Notes under the pieces: model-generated
The model's database searches: none
What the model was told of the DNA's origin: nothing
What the model saw: only the letters and a program-made list of their open reading frames with translations
From: Acinetobacter tandoii DSM 14970 = CIP 107469
Lineage (GTDB): Bacteria; Pseudomonadota; Gammaproteobacteria; Pseudomonadales; Moraxellaceae
Assembly: GCF_000400735.1 (NCBI RefSeq)
Contig: NZ_KE007365.1
Span: 1 to 55,352, forward strand
Length of the DNA stretch: 55,352 nucleotides
Reading direction: 5' to 3'
Shown: positions 25,368 to 34,720 of the stretch, one piece after another
How the letters are laid out: every line of letters begins with the position of its first letter
Numbering within the stretch: the stretch's first letter is position 1
Translations under genes and position numbers: made by a program

Positions 25368-27236
25368 CTATTTAATTTTCGCTTGGCTCTTTAAATATTG
25401 AGTATAGTCATCAAGTTCTTGCTGACCACGAAGTTGTTGATAAAGCTTCGTCAATTCTGCCAACTGTTCTGGTGTCAGAGCATTTGCAGCAGTTTTGTTC
25501 ACATTAGAAATTGCAACCACAACAAACTCATTTGGTAATGACGCTGTTGTTACTGACCACATGCCTGCTTTAGGTGCTGGAACACTGAATGCCGCACGTT
25601 CAATCTGGCGTTTTAAACCTTGTGAGCGCGTAAACACACCTGCATCTTCAAAACTTAATTGATTTTTAGCAATTACTGTTGCAGCTGGTTGAGTTTTAAA
25701 TTCATCCAATGCTTTTTGAATTTTTGCTTTAGCCGCAGCCGTAGCTTTCAACTCAATCAATTTTGCTTTCACGCGCGCGCTTGCTTCAGCTAGTGTTTGT
25801 TCACCAGCTGCATGATAATCACGTACTTTTACCCAAACAACATCGCCATTCGCTAATTGGATGTTACTTGAAGCATTACGGTCACCACTTTTCACATCAT
25901 CATTAAATAGTTTAGCTTTTACATTTGCTTCGCTTAAAACTGGATGCTGCATGCCTAAAGTTAAACCTTTGATTGATTGAACCTGCACACCTTTAACTTC
26001 TTGAGCTACGGTATCGAGTGCATCACTACCCACTACCATTTCATTCAAGTTATTTACGGTATCAGAGAATGCATTTGCCATTTTCGCTTTTTGTACTTCA
26101 GCAATTAAACGTGGTTTTTCAGCTTCAAAAGATGGCAACTTAATTGCTGGCGCTTCAGCAGAAATAATGTGATAACCGTATTGGGTTTTCACTGGCGCTG
26201 AAACCTGACCTGATTTTAAAGACGCAACAGCTTTATCAAATGCATCGCCAAAGACACCCTTCTCATAGGCAGCAAGAACCCCACCTTTTGATTTTGAGTC
26301 AGTGTCATCAGAATACTTTTGAGCAGCATCTGCAAAACTCATACCTGCTTTAATTTGTGTAGCCACACTATCAGCTAATTTCTTCGCATCAGCATCTGAG
26401 CGCGAATCAGCCGTAATAAGAATATGCTTCACTGAAGGCTTAACTGTAGACTTTTGAGATTCAACAAATTTTGCATAAGCTTGTTGCAATTCTGCATCCG
26501 TAACCTGAGCATTTACCGCAGGTAAGTTCGTTGGGCTAAGCAACACAAAATCGACGTCGACACTTGCAACTTGTCTAAATGCATTTTTATGCTTGTTATA
26601 ATAATCAGAAACTTCTTGCTGACTAACTTGAATGCCTTTTTTATAATCATCAAGTTTGATACTTGCCAAATGAATAGTACGTTGCTCAGTTTGCAAATTC
26701 GCAATTTGCTGAATATCAACCTTACTCACCAAGGCATAATCCATCACCATTGACGACATCATCTTCAAAGCATGATCTTGACGTAAATTTTCAATCAATG
26801 CCTGGCTTGTTAAACCCACTGATTTTAAATAATTCGCATAAAGCGCTTCAGAAAACTTGCCGTTTTCTTGCAAGCTTGGTTGTTGTGCAATCATTTGCTC
26901 AATTTGAGCATCGCTCAATGAAATGCCTAATTTTTCTGCTTGTTGTAATAATAAGTTACGTGCAATCAATGATTCTAAAGCTTTATCTTTAATAAAAGAC
27001 TGATTCAACAATGTTTCATCACCATTTACATAAGATAAGTACTGCTGACTATACGACTTCGTCGCGTTTTCCAGCTCTTTATTGCTAATTTCTTGCCCAT
27101 TCACTGTTTTTGCAGTGTCCTTAGAACTACCACTACTAAAATATCCTTCAATACCTACAAGTGCTAAAGGGGTCAAAAACAAAATGAGCAAAACTTTGCC
27201 CAACCAGCCCTTAATAACTTTACGAAAAGATTCCAT
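25368..27236 (-). CDS. ppiD: Periplasmic peptidyl-prolyl isomerase PpiD
   Basis: 622 residues. PpiD is a membrane-anchored folding helper near the Sec exit. A short cytoplasmic N-terminus (MESFRKVIKGWLGK) leads into one transmembrane helix (about 13-33). A SurA-like N region follows (about 40-210), then a parvulin PPIase domain (about 260-360, VKHILITADSRSDADAKKLADSV...FADAAQKYSDDTDSKSKGGVL) and a C-terminal SurA/PpiD domain. Length and order fit E. coli PpiD (623). hupB lies upstream, the same order as hupB-ppiD in E. coli. Confidence 0.93.
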   Translation of the reverse strand: MESFRKVIKGWLGKVLLILFLTPLALVGIEGYFSSGSSKDTAKTVNGQEISNKELENATKSYSQQYLSYVNGDETLLNQSFIKDKALESLIARNLLLQQAEKLGISLSDAQIEQMIAQQPSLQENGKFSEALYANYLKSVGLTSQALIENLRQDHALKMMSSMVMDYALVSKVDIQQIANLQTEQRTIHLASIKLDDYKKGIQVSQQEVSDYYNKHKNAFRQVASVDVDFVLLSPTNLPAVNAQVTDAELQQAYAKFVESQKSTVKPSVKHILITADSRSDADAKKLADSVATQIKAGMSFADAAQKYSDDTDSKSKGGVLAAYEKGVFGDAFDKAVASLKSGQVSAPVKTQYGYHIISAEAPAIKLPSFEAEKPRLIAEVQKAKMANAFSDTVNNLNEMVVGSDALDTVAQEVKGVQVQSIKGLTLGMQHPVLSEANVKAKLFNDDVKSGDRNASSNIQLANGDVVWVKVRDYHAAGEQTLAEASARVKAKLIELKATAAAKAKIQKALDEFKTQPAATVIAKNQLSFEDAGVFTRSQGLKRQIERAAFSVPAPKAGMWSVTTASLPNEFVVVAISNVNKTAANALTPEQLAELTKLYQQLRGQQELDDYTQYLKSQAKIK

Positions 27237-27324
27237 AAGTATTCCAATATTTTATTTGTGCCGCATTTTACCCGAAAACCTGATATGAATGAATGCGTTT
27301 AGACATCAAATCAGCATTATTAAT

Positions 27325-27350
27325 AAAAAACGCGCCAAGGAGGCGCGTTT
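27325..27350 (-). terminator. hupB terminator
   Basis: AAACGCGCC (27328-27336) and GGCGCGTTT (27342-27350) pair perfectly, with a T-run following on the minus strand. It lies between hupB and ppiD, which suggests that ppiD has its own promoter or depends on readthrough. Confidence 0.85.
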
Positions 27351-27367
27351 GGTAAATCGTTAAAAGA

Positions 27368-27640
27368 TTAAGCTACAGAATCTTTTAAACCTTTACCTGC
27401 TTTAAAGCTAGGAACTTTGCTAGCTTTAATTTCAAGAGTCGCACCAGTTTGTGGGTTACGACCAGTACGAGCAGCACGTTCTTTCACATTGAAAGTACCG
27501 AAGCCAACAAGCGTAACTGTATCACCAGATTTAAGTGCTTCTGTGATTGAAGCAATTGTCGCGTCTAAGGCTTTACCTGCGTCAGTCTTAGACAATCCCC
27601 CTTTTTCTGCAATTGCATCAATTAATTCTGATTTATTCAT
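27368..27640 (-). CDS. hupB: DNA-binding protein HU
   Basis: 90 residues with a GAGGACT ribosome site. It is the standard HU sequence: [27 protein letters not shown], the [29 protein letters not shown]-binding arm and a [16 protein letters not shown] end. HU bends and wraps DNA as a dimer. It lies upstream of ppiD, as in other gammaproteobacteria. Confidence 0.97.
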   Translation of the reverse strand: MNKSELIDAIAEKGGLSKTDAGKALDATIASITEALKSGDTVTLVGFGTFNVKERAARTGRNPQTGATLEIKASKVPSFKAGKGLKDSVA

Positions 27641-27808
27641 GAAGATGAAGTCCTCTAATATCGTTTATTTAAGGTTCAAGGATATAGTTTAAATTACCAT
27701 AACGCCTTTATAGCAATGCTTTAGGGGAGAACGCAATACTCCTCTTGAGCTTTTCTACAAATTTAATCGCAAATTTACTTGGAAAAAATAGCAAACTTCC
27801 GAAATCTG

Positions 27809-28276
27809 TCATTTTTTATCAATTTTTGCTTTCAGTTGTTCATTTTCTATAATCAAAGCATCAACCTTACTATGTAATTGTAAAATCAAACTTTCCAAAT
27901 GCTGAATATCTTTTGCTGTAACCAGACCGATCCGATTTAAAGAATGATGCACACTGTGATCAATCAGTTTCTCCACTTTGTCTTTAGTATCAACGACTGA
28001 CTCTTTAGCTTTCTCTGAAACTTTTTCGACCGTTTGGTCAGCAATTTCCGTTGTTTTAGACTCAAGCTCTTCACCCACTTTAACCAAAGAGTCAAATAAC
28101 TTATTCCCTTCTTCTTCAGCTCTTGAAAAAGCTCCCAAACCTGCCAGCCAAATCTGTTTGGTATATTTTCTAAAATCCAGCCCAGCTTTTGATCGATGAC
28201 GGATACGCTCTCTTTGCATATCATCCAATGCCGAAACTCCATCTTCATTATTCTCTGTTTTTGTCGTTTTATTCAT
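27809..28276 (-). CDS. Phasin-family (PHA granule-associated) protein
   Basis: 155 residues with a GGAG ribosome site. KYTKQIWLAGLGAFSRAEEEGNKLFDSLVKVGEELESK is the PhaF/PhaI phasin pattern. The rest is a long charged helix (about 65-150) with heptad-like spacing. Phasins coat polyhydroxyalkanoate granules and regulate granule size. There is no phaC, phaA or phaB next to it. A PhaC-like gene lies 9 kb away at 17.5 kb, but with a serine nucleophile, so PHA storage is not proven here. Confidence 0.82.
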   Translation of the reverse strand: MNKTTKTENNEDGVSALDDMQRERIRHRSKAGLDFRKYTKQIWLAGLGAFSRAEEEGNKLFDSLVKVGEELESKTTEIADQTVEKVSEKAKESVVDTKDKVEKLIDHSVHHSLNRIGLVTAKDIQHLESLILQLHSKVDALIIENEQLKAKIDKK

Positions 28277-28466
28277 TCGAGCTACTCCAGCTTATTTTCT
28301 GTCCCATTCACACAACAACCGTATAAATAAACTCATAATAGCAAACTTAACACTTGATCGATTTGCAAAACTGTTCTACAAAGCAGGTTTAATATGCAAT
28401 TAATTTCAGTCCTCAAATATATACAATGAGATAGGACAATTTGTTTACCCGCAAGGATTAGGTTTT

Positions 28467-29117
28467 ATGAGCGATTCGCAACAAAGACAAAATCAACCAC
28501 ATTTGTTGCTGACAACATCCATGATTGTTTTAGAAACGATTTTTACTTTTATTGTTAAACGCGATCCTGTTGTTGCATTACAAGCTAAAAAATTTATTGA
28601 ACAGAAAGTTGCGATCAAAATTAATAGCTATGTTCCCTATTTCGACTTTTATGTGCAATTTAATGAGCATGGCATCCTATTTGATACTAAAGCACCTGAG
28701 AAACCTGTGGATCTTGACGTCAGAACCACACTTATGGATCTCGTCAAAATTTTTGTGTTTGCAAATCGACGCAGTATTAAAACGATGCGTATAGATGGTG
28801 ATATTGTACTAAAAGATGAGTTTCGTGATTTAGTATTGCTTTTTAGCGCCCCTAAAGTACTTGCTGACTGGAAACAGTGGTTCCTACAACCCGCTGATGA
28901 TGAAAAGAATATTACCTCCTCCAATAAACGTGTCGCGCCACTTTTAGAGAAAATTGACCAGCAACGCTCTAAAATAAATTCACTTCAAGTCGAGGTAAAA
29001 CAATATAAAAATCGCATCCGCCGCCTAGAACAAAAGCAAAAGCGTATTAATGCTGCCTTTTTTGTAACCACAGTACTTCTTATTACTTTATTTGTGTATA
29101 ATGTTTGGCTTTCATAA
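28467..29117 (+). CDS. SCP2-like (UbiJ-like) protein with coiled coil and C-terminal membrane helix
   Basis: 216 residues with an AAGGATTAGG ribosome site. Residues about 15-140 resemble sterol-carrier/UbiJ-type domains (VKRDPVVALQAKKFIEQKVAIKIN...DLDVRTTLMDLVKIFVFANRRSIKTMRIDGDIVLKDEFRDLVLLFSA). A charged coiled coil follows (about 158-195, KIDQQRSKINSLQVEVKQYKNRIRRLEQKQKR), then a C-terminal transmembrane helix (about 198-214). UbiJ binds ubiquinone intermediates. A lipid-binding role is a guess from the fold, and the membrane tail is not part of UbiJ. It stands alone and divergent from the phasin. Confidence 0.55.
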   Translation: MSDSQQRQNQPHLLLTTSMIVLETIFTFIVKRDPVVALQAKKFIEQKVAIKINSYVPYFDFYVQFNEHGILFDTKAPEKPVDLDVRTTLMDLVKIFVFANRRSIKTMRIDGDIVLKDEFRDLVLLFSAPKVLADWKQWFLQPADDEKNITSSNKRVAPLLEKIDQQRSKINSLQVEVKQYKNRIRRLEQKQKRINAAFFVTTVLLITLFVYNVWLS

Positions 29118-29167
29118 ATTACTATTTTTACTATTAATTAAAACAAAATAAATGGTCTTAAAAAAAC

Positions 29168-29196
29168 TTGACTATTTTAGTCAGGATTCATAGAAT
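29168..29196 (+). promoter_or_regulatory. iscR promoter with overlapping IscR-type operator
   Basis: The -35 box TTGACT (29168-29173) is 17 bp from the -10 box TAGAAT (29191-29196). The palindrome TGACTATTTTAGTCA (29169-29183) overlaps the -35. It matches the core of the type 1 site that [2Fe-2S]-IscR binds in E. coli, so autorepression of the isc operon is expected. The predicted start of transcription is near 29203, about 27 nt before the iscR ATG. Confidence 0.85.
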
Positions 29197-29229
29197 CTAC
29201 ACATCTAGTCTAAACATGTGTATCGAATC

Positions 29230-29706
29230 ATGCGCTTAACAACTCGCGGTCGCTACGCGGTGACTGCTCTACTTGATCTAGCTTTGCAGCCTACTGAACA
29301 AACGATCACTCTAGCCGAAATTGCAGCTCGCCAAACTATTTCCGTTGCGTATCTTGAACAACTTTTTGCCAAGCTAAAACGTCATGGATTAGTTTCTAGC
29401 GTTCGTGGTGCGAATGGTGGATATCACCTTGCTCGTAGCGCTGAAGACATCACTGTGTTAGAAATTATTGAAGCTGTAAATGAAACTGTAGATGCAACAC
29501 GTTGTGACCATAAAGGCAACTGTCAAAATGGTGCAATGTGTTTAACACATGATTTATGGCAAGAACTCTCTCACCACATTGCCGATTATCTCGCTAAAAT
29601 CACACTTGCTGATCTTGTAGCCCGCGACAACGTACAAACCGTTGCCATTCGTCAAAATACAGCATCATTTGATTCAGCCCTTTTATCGGTTACAGGTAGT
29701 ATTTGA
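29230..29706 (+). CDS. iscR: Iron-sulfur cluster regulator IscR
   Basis: 158 residues from the ATG that gives [19 protein letters not shown], as in E. coli. A GTG start 12 bp upstream is possible but is not family-like. IscR is a winged-helix Rrf2 repressor that senses [2Fe-2S] supply. The helix-turn-helix is at about 28-53, and the cluster ligands are Cys92, Cys98, Cys104 and His107, at exactly the E. coli positions. A Shine-Dalgarno sequence is hard to see. It heads the isc operon, and iscS follows after one base. Confidence 0.96.
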   Translation: MRLTTRGRYAVTALLDLALQPTEQTITLAEIAARQTISVAYLEQLFAKLKRHGLVSSVRGANGGYHLARSAEDITVLEIIEAVNETVDATRCDHKGNCQNGAMCLTHDLWQELSHHIADYLAKITLADLVARDNVQTVAIRQNTASFDSALLSVTGSI

Positions 29707-29707
29707 A

Positions 29708-30925
29708 ATGAAACGTCCGATTTATCTTGATTATGCAGCAACCACTCCTGTAGACCCTCAAGTTGCAGAACGCATGATGGAATGTTTAACTTTCGAAGGT
29801 ACTTTTGGCAACCCAGCTTCTCGCTCACATGCATATGGTTGGCAAGCTGAAGAGAAAGTTGAATACGCACGCGAACAAGTTGCGAATTTAATTAAAGCAG
29901 ACCCACGTGAAATCGTGTGGACTTCTGGTGCAACTGAGTCTGACAACCTAGCATTAAAAGGTGTAGCTCAATTTTATGCTTCTAAAGGTAAGCATATTAT
30001 TACCAGTAAAATCGAACATAAAGCAATTTTAGATACTTGCCGCGAATTAGAGTCGGAAGGTTTTGAAATTACTTACCTTGAGCCTTTACCACAAACAGGT
30101 TTAATTACCCCTGAAATGGTTCAAGCTGCAATTCGTCCAGATACTATTCTTGTTTCCCTCATGATGGTAAACAACGAAATTGGTACTGTGACTGATGTTG
30201 CTGCAATCGGTGAAATTACTCGCGCCAACAAAATTTTCTTCCATGTTGATGCTGCGCAAGCTGCGGGTAAAGTTGAAATTGATCTTTCTACTTTAAAAGT
30301 AGACTTAATGAGTTTCTCTGCTCACAAAATTTATGGTCCTAAAGGCATTGGCGCATTGTTTGTTCGTCGTAGCCCTCGTGTACGCTTAAAAGCACAAATG
30401 CATGGTGGTGGTCATGAGCGTGGTATGCGTTCTGGTACTTTACCAACACACCAAATCGTAGGCATGGGTGAAGCATTTGAACTCGCAGGCAAAAACTTGA
30501 CTGCTGAACAAACTCGCTTACGCGCACTACGTGACAAACTTTGGAATGGTTTACAAGATCTTGAGCAGGTATTCCTTAATGGTCACCCAACTCAAAACGT
30601 TGCAAACTACCTCAATGTCAGCTTCAACTTTGTTGAAGGTGAATCATTAATGATGTCCCTCAAAGATGCTGCCGTTTCTTCTGGTTCGGCATGTACATCT
30701 GCAACTTTAGAACCATCTTATGTACTTCGTGCATTAGGTCTTTCTGATGAGTTGGCTCACAGTTCAATTCGCTTCAGCTTTGGTAAATACACTACCGAAG
30801 AAGACATTGATCATGTGTTAAGCGTGACCCGAGCTGCTGTTGATAAGTTACGTGAACTTTCTCCGCTTTGGGATATGTATAAAGAAGGTATTGACCTTTC
30901 TACAGTCGAATGGGCTGAACACTAA
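29708..30925 (+). CDS. iscS: Cysteine desulfurase IscS
   Basis: 405 residues, ATG one base after the iscR stop. IscS takes sulfur from cysteine for Fe-S clusters and tRNA thiolation. The PLP lysine is Lys207 (SFSAHKIYG) and the persulfide Cys is Cys329 ([17 protein letters not shown]). The N-terminus [18 protein letters not shown] is the IscS pattern. It is the second gene of the isc operon and is probably translationally coupled to iscR. Confidence 0.97.
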   Translation: MKRPIYLDYAATTPVDPQVAERMMECLTFEGTFGNPASRSHAYGWQAEEKVEYAREQVANLIKADPREIVWTSGATESDNLALKGVAQFYASKGKHIITSKIEHKAILDTCRELESEGFEITYLEPLPQTGLITPEMVQAAIRPDTILVSLMMVNNEIGTVTDVAAIGEITRANKIFFHVDAAQAAGKVEIDLSTLKVDLMSFSAHKIYGPKGIGALFVRRSPRVRLKAQMHGGGHERGMRSGTLPTHQIVGMGEAFELAGKNLTAEQTRLRALRDKLWNGLQDLEQVFLNGHPTQNVANYLNVSFNFVEGESLMMSLKDAAVSSGSACTSATLEPSYVLRALGLSDELAHSSIRFSFGKYTTEEDIDHVLSVTRAAVDKLRELSPLWDMYKEGIDLSTVEWAEH

Positions 30926-31026
30926 TTCTCTGCTTTCAATGAGATCATTTCGTATGATCTCATTGATTAAACCGAATTTAACCCCATATTAATATTAACG
31001 CTGACCCCGAGGTTTGGAGAAGCATC

Positions 31027-31413
31027 ATGGCATATAGTGAAAAAGTAATTGATCATTACGAAAACCCTCGTAATGTAGGTGTTTTAGACAAAAACGCTGA
31101 AAATGTTGGTACTGGTATGGTTGGCGCGCCAGCTTGTGGTGACGTTATGCGTCTTCAAATCCAAGTTAACGACGAAGGTGTAATTGAAGAAGCTCGCTTT
31201 AAAACTTATGGTTGCGGCTCTGCAATTGCATCAAGTTCGTTAGTGACTGAGTGGTTAAAAGGCAAAACCTTAGACCAAGCACAAGCTATTAAAAACATTG
31301 ATATCGCAACTGAGCTTGCACTTCCACCAGTGAAAGTTCACTGCTCTGTACTTGCAGAAGATGCAATTAAAGCTGCTGTTGAAGACTATCGCAACAAGCA
31401 GACTAAAGCTTAA
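31027..31413 (+). CDS. iscU: Iron-sulfur scaffold IscU
   Basis: 128 residues with a GGAGAAG ribosome site. The Fe-S ligands are Cys37, Asp39, Cys63 and Cys106, and the HscA-binding motif LPPVK is at 99-103. It receives sulfur from IscS and passes clusters on with HscA/HscB. A 101-bp gap after iscS includes a short palindromic stretch (TGAGATCATTTCGTATGATC) that could be an mRNA processing site. Confidence 0.97.
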   Translation: MAYSEKVIDHYENPRNVGVLDKNAENVGTGMVGAPACGDVMRLQIQVNDEGVIEEARFKTYGCGSAIASSSLVTEWLKGKTLDQAQAIKNIDIATELALPPVKVHCSVLAEDAIKAAVEDYRNKQTKA

Positions 31414-31449
31414 TTGTTTCAAAATCAGTGAAAGAATAACGGAGTTTTC

Positions 31450-31770
31450 ATGATCAATTTAACTGAAAATGCTGCAACTCATATCAGCAATTACTTAAAG
31501 AATCGCGGTAAGGGTGAAGGTATTCGCGTTGGCGTGAAAACTTCTGGCTGTTCAGGCTTAGCATATGTACTCGAATTCGTTGACGAAGTTGATGCACATG
31601 ATGAAATGTTTGTACAGTTCGGTGTTAAAGTCTTTGTAGATCCAAAAAGCTTAGTCTATCTCGATGGTATGGAAATGGACTATGTGAAAAATGGTCTGAA
31701 CGAAGGCTTCGAGTTTAACAACCCGAATAAAAAAGGTGAATGTGGTTGCGGTGAATCTTTCACTGTTTAA
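31450..31770 (+). CDS. iscA: A-type iron-sulfur carrier IscA
   Basis: 106 residues with a CGGAGT ribosome site. The three invariant cysteines are Cys34 (TSGCSGLAY), Cys98 and Cys100 (GECGCGESF). IscA carries [2Fe-2S] and [4Fe-4S] clusters to targets. The isc-operon position separates it from ErpA-type homologues. Confidence 0.95.
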   Translation: MINLTENAATHISNYLKNRGKGEGIRVGVKTSGCSGLAYVLEFVDEVDAHDEMFVQFGVKVFVDPKSLVYLDGMEMDYVKNGLNEGFEFNNPNKKGECGCGESFTV

Positions 31771-31860
31771 TAGCCCTACCGCCTTTCTTTTTTAAAACAG
31801 TGTCTTTACACTGTTTTAATTCTATTTATTTACATGAAATTATTGCGGATCCCATCTTCC

Positions 31861-32376
31861 ATGAATCATTTTGAGTTGTTTAACCTTCCAGTAGCGCTCG
31901 ATATTGATTTAGCAAGTTTAAAAAGCGAATTTTTAAAACTGCAGCAACAATATCACCCTGATAAAGCTGAAGATAAAGATCAAGCCTTGATTAAATCAAG
32001 CGAAATCAATCAAGCATTCAAAGTTTTATCTCATGTCGATAGCCGTGCTGGTTATTTGTTAGCTCTCAAAAAACAAGATCATCATTTAGATCAATCAATT
32101 AATGATTTTGAATTCCTTCAATCTGCGCTAGAAATACGCGAACAGCTTGATGAAGCATCTTCGACCGAAGATCTTATCTCGCTAAAAAAAGAGGTTTCGC
32201 AATGGATTGACGGTTTAGTTCGTGAATTCAAAATCGATTATACCGATGAAGATTGGGCTGAAGCACGTGACACAGTCAGAAAATTACGCTTCTTTCAAAA
32301 AGTCATGCTCGATATCGACAAAGCTGAAGATCGTTTCTTGGATGATGATAGTTTCGATCTTGATGATGATTTCTAA
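31861..32376 (+). CDS. hscB: Co-chaperone HscB (J-domain protein)
   Basis: 171 residues from the ATG giving MNHFELFNLPVALDIDLASL, the usual start. An ATG 27 bp upstream is in frame but less likely. The J domain is at the N-terminus with QQYHPDKAEDKDQ (HPD), and a C-terminal helical IscU-binding domain has EFLQSALEIREQLDEAS. The tail is very acidic (DDDSFDLDDDF). It presents IscU to HscA. The gene is fifth in the isc operon. Confidence 0.94.
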   Translation: MNHFELFNLPVALDIDLASLKSEFLKLQQQYHPDKAEDKDQALIKSSEINQAFKVLSHVDSRAGYLLALKKQDHHLDQSINDFEFLQSALEIREQLDEASSTEDLISLKKEVSQWIDGLVREFKIDYTDEDWAEARDTVRKLRFFQKVMLDIDKAEDRFLDDDSFDLDDDF

Positions 32377-32410
32377 TTTTTTAAATTTTACTGCTCAAAG
32401 GATGTAACGC

Positions 32411-34270
32411 ATGGCACTCTTGCAAATTGCAGAACCGGGGCAATCAAGTGCACCTCATGAACACCGTATCGCGATTGGAATTGATTTAGGCACAACCCAC
32501 TCTTTAGTCGCAACTGTGCTTTCAGGAAAAGCCAAAGTTCTTAACGATGAACAAGGTCGAGTGTTACTTCCTTCAATCGTTCATTACGCTCCACATCAAG
32601 CCCATTATGGTGACGATGCAAAACCTTTTATTACCACAGATCCTAAAAATACTATAGTTTCTGTTAAACGGTTTATGGGACGTTCTAAAGCTGACATTAA
32701 ATTTCAACACCCCTACACACTTGTGGGTGAAGATCATCAAATGCCTGCATTTGAAACTGCACAAGGTCGCAAAACACCTGTTGAAATTTCTGCAGAAATT
32801 TTAAAACAACTGAAAGACCGTGCTGAAGAAAGTCTTAAAAATCCAGTTAATGGTGCTGTTATCACAGTTCCTGCTTATTTTGATGAAGCTCAACGCCAAG
32901 CAACACGTGATGCTGCTCAACTTGCAGGCTTAAATGTTCTTCGTTTATTGAATGAACCAACAGCTGCGGCCGTTGCTTACGGTTTGGATCAAGAAACCAA
33001 TTTAGCAACAGATCGTAACTATGTGATCTATGATCTAGGTGGTGGCACATTTGACGTTTCTATCCTTCGTTTTTCGCAAGGCGTATTCGAAGTTTTAGCA
33101 ACAGGTGGACACACAGCATTAGGTGGCGATGATCTTGATCGTCTGATTGTGAAATGGGCAAAAAAACAATTAAACATCGAACTTCTTGATGATGCTGAAT
33201 ATGCACATTTCGTTGTCGCTGCTCGCAAGGCAAAAGAAGCGTTATCTGATGTTAATGAAGTTGAACTCAAACTTCTTGATCAGTCACTACAGCTTGATCG
33301 CCCTACTTTTGAATCAATTATTCAAATTGCACTTGATAAAACCATCAGTGTCTGTAAACGCGTCATGCGCGATGCTAAATTAGAACTTGATGACATTCAA
33401 AATGTAGTTTTAGTGGGTGGCTCTACACGTTCTTACGCTGTACAAAAAGCGGTTCAAACAGTATTCAACCAAGAACCGCTATGTACCATCAACCCAGATG
33501 AAGTAGTCGCAATTGGTGCATCTATTACTGCCAATCAATTAATTGGCAATTCGACTGATGGCTCATTGCTTTTAGACGTTACCCCTCTTTCTCTTGGCTT
33601 AGAAACCATGGGGGGCTTAGTTGAACGCCTAATTTCTCGAAATACCGCTATTCCTGTTGCACGTCGTCAAGAATTCACTACATATCAAGATGGTCAAACA
33701 GCCATGTTAATTCATGTAGTACAAGGCGAACGCGATCTAGTTGAACATTGTCGTAGCTTAGGTCGTTTTGTGCTACACGGCATCCCACCGATGACCGCTG
33801 GACAAGCTCGCATTGAAGTGACCTTCCAAGTCGATGCAGATGGTTTACTCACAGTGGCTGCAAAAGAAACCACGTCTGGTGTACATGCGCAAATTGACAT
33901 CAAACCATCTTATGGTTTATCTGAAGCAGATACCGAACGACTATTACTTGATGGTTTTAAATATGCTGAAGAAGACAAAAATCTTCGTCATCTTCAAGAA
34001 ACCAAAGTTGAAGCACAGCGTGAACTTGAAGCATTAGCGCAAGCCCTAAAAGTTGATACCCATCTTTTAAGCACTGAACAGCTTGACCAGCTAAATACTG
34101 CTAAGACTCAACTAGAGACTCAGCTAAAAAGTGATGATATCAAAGCTATTGAACAATCAATCGAACAGCTTAAAATACACAGTGATAATTTTGCCGCATT
34201 ACGTATGAATCAACATATTGATGCTGCATTAAAAGGCACTAAACTCGAAGACTGGTCAAACTCAAACTAA
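32411..34270 (+). CDS. hscA: Hsp70-type chaperone HscA
   Basis: 619 residues with an AAAGGATG ribosome site. The ATPase domain shows [45 protein letters not shown] and [14 protein letters not shown]. The substrate-binding domain follows (about 390-619). HscA works with HscB to release clusters from IscU. Length and isc position distinguish it from DnaK. Confidence 0.96.
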   Translation: MALLQIAEPGQSSAPHEHRIAIGIDLGTTHSLVATVLSGKAKVLNDEQGRVLLPSIVHYAPHQAHYGDDAKPFITTDPKNTIVSVKRFMGRSKADIKFQHPYTLVGEDHQMPAFETAQGRKTPVEISAEILKQLKDRAEESLKNPVNGAVITVPAYFDEAQRQATRDAAQLAGLNVLRLLNEPTAAAVAYGLDQETNLATDRNYVIYDLGGGTFDVSILRFSQGVFEVLATGGHTALGGDDLDRLIVKWAKKQLNIELLDDAEYAHFVVAARKAKEALSDVNEVELKLLDQSLQLDRPTFESIIQIALDKTISVCKRVMRDAKLELDDIQNVVLVGGSTRSYAVQKAVQTVFNQEPLCTINPDEVVAIGASITANQLIGNSTDGSLLLDVTPLSLGLETMGGLVERLISRNTAIPVARRQEFTTYQDGQTAMLIHVVQGERDLVEHCRSLGRFVLHGIPPMTAGQARIEVTFQVDADGLLTVAAKETTSGVHAQIDIKPSYGLSEADTERLLLDGFKYAEEDKNLRHLQETKVEAQRELEALAQALKVDTHLLSTEQLDQLNTAKTQLETQLKSDDIKAIEQSIEQLKIHSDNFAALRMNQHIDAALKGTKLEDWSNSN

Positions 34271-34284
34271 TTAAGGTAAAGATT

Positions 34285-34623
34285 ATGCCACGTATTAAAG
34301 TACTTCCACATGCGCAATTCTGCCCAGAAGGTGCTGAGTTTGAAGTAGAGCAAAATGCAAACTTATGTGAAAGCCTATTAAAAAACAACATCAAAATTGA
34401 GCATGCATGTGACATGTCTTGTGCATGTACGACTTGTCATGTGATTGTACGCAAAGGTTTTGATAGTCTTGAAGAAATGAATGATGTTGAAGCAGATTTG
34501 TTAGATCGTGCTTGGGGATTAGAACCTGATTCACGTCTTTCATGCCAAGTTGAAGTTGTAGATGAAGATCTTGAAATTGAGATTCCAAAATACACTATCA
34601 ACCATGCATCAGAAAATCATTAA
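34285..34623 (+). CDS. fdx: [2Fe-2S] ferredoxin of the isc system
   Basis: 112 residues with a TTAAGGTAAAG ribosome site. Cluster cysteines are Cys42, Cys48, Cys51 and Cys87, in the C-x5-C-x2-C...C order of adrenodoxin-type ferredoxins. It supplies electrons for cluster assembly. It is the last gene before the terminator; iscX, which follows fdx in E. coli, is not present here. Confidence 0.96.
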   Translation: MPRIKVLPHAQFCPEGAEFEVEQNANLCESLLKNNIKIEHACDMSCACTTCHVIVRKGFDSLEEMNDVEADLLDRAWGLEPDSRLSCQVEVVDEDLEIEIPKYTINHASENH

Positions 34624-34636
34624 TCTATGCCTGTGT

Positions 34637-34665
34637 AAAAAACCACGCTAATGCGTGGTTTTTTG
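34637..34665 (+). terminator. isc operon terminator
   Basis: AAAAAACCACGC and GCGTGGTTTTTT pair perfectly around a TAAT loop, 14 bp beyond the fdx stop. Confidence 0.9.
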
Positions 34666-34720
34666 TTGTTCAATTTCTTACTTCTTATAGAAAGTCACAT
34701 CACTTTAGGATTAACTTAAT

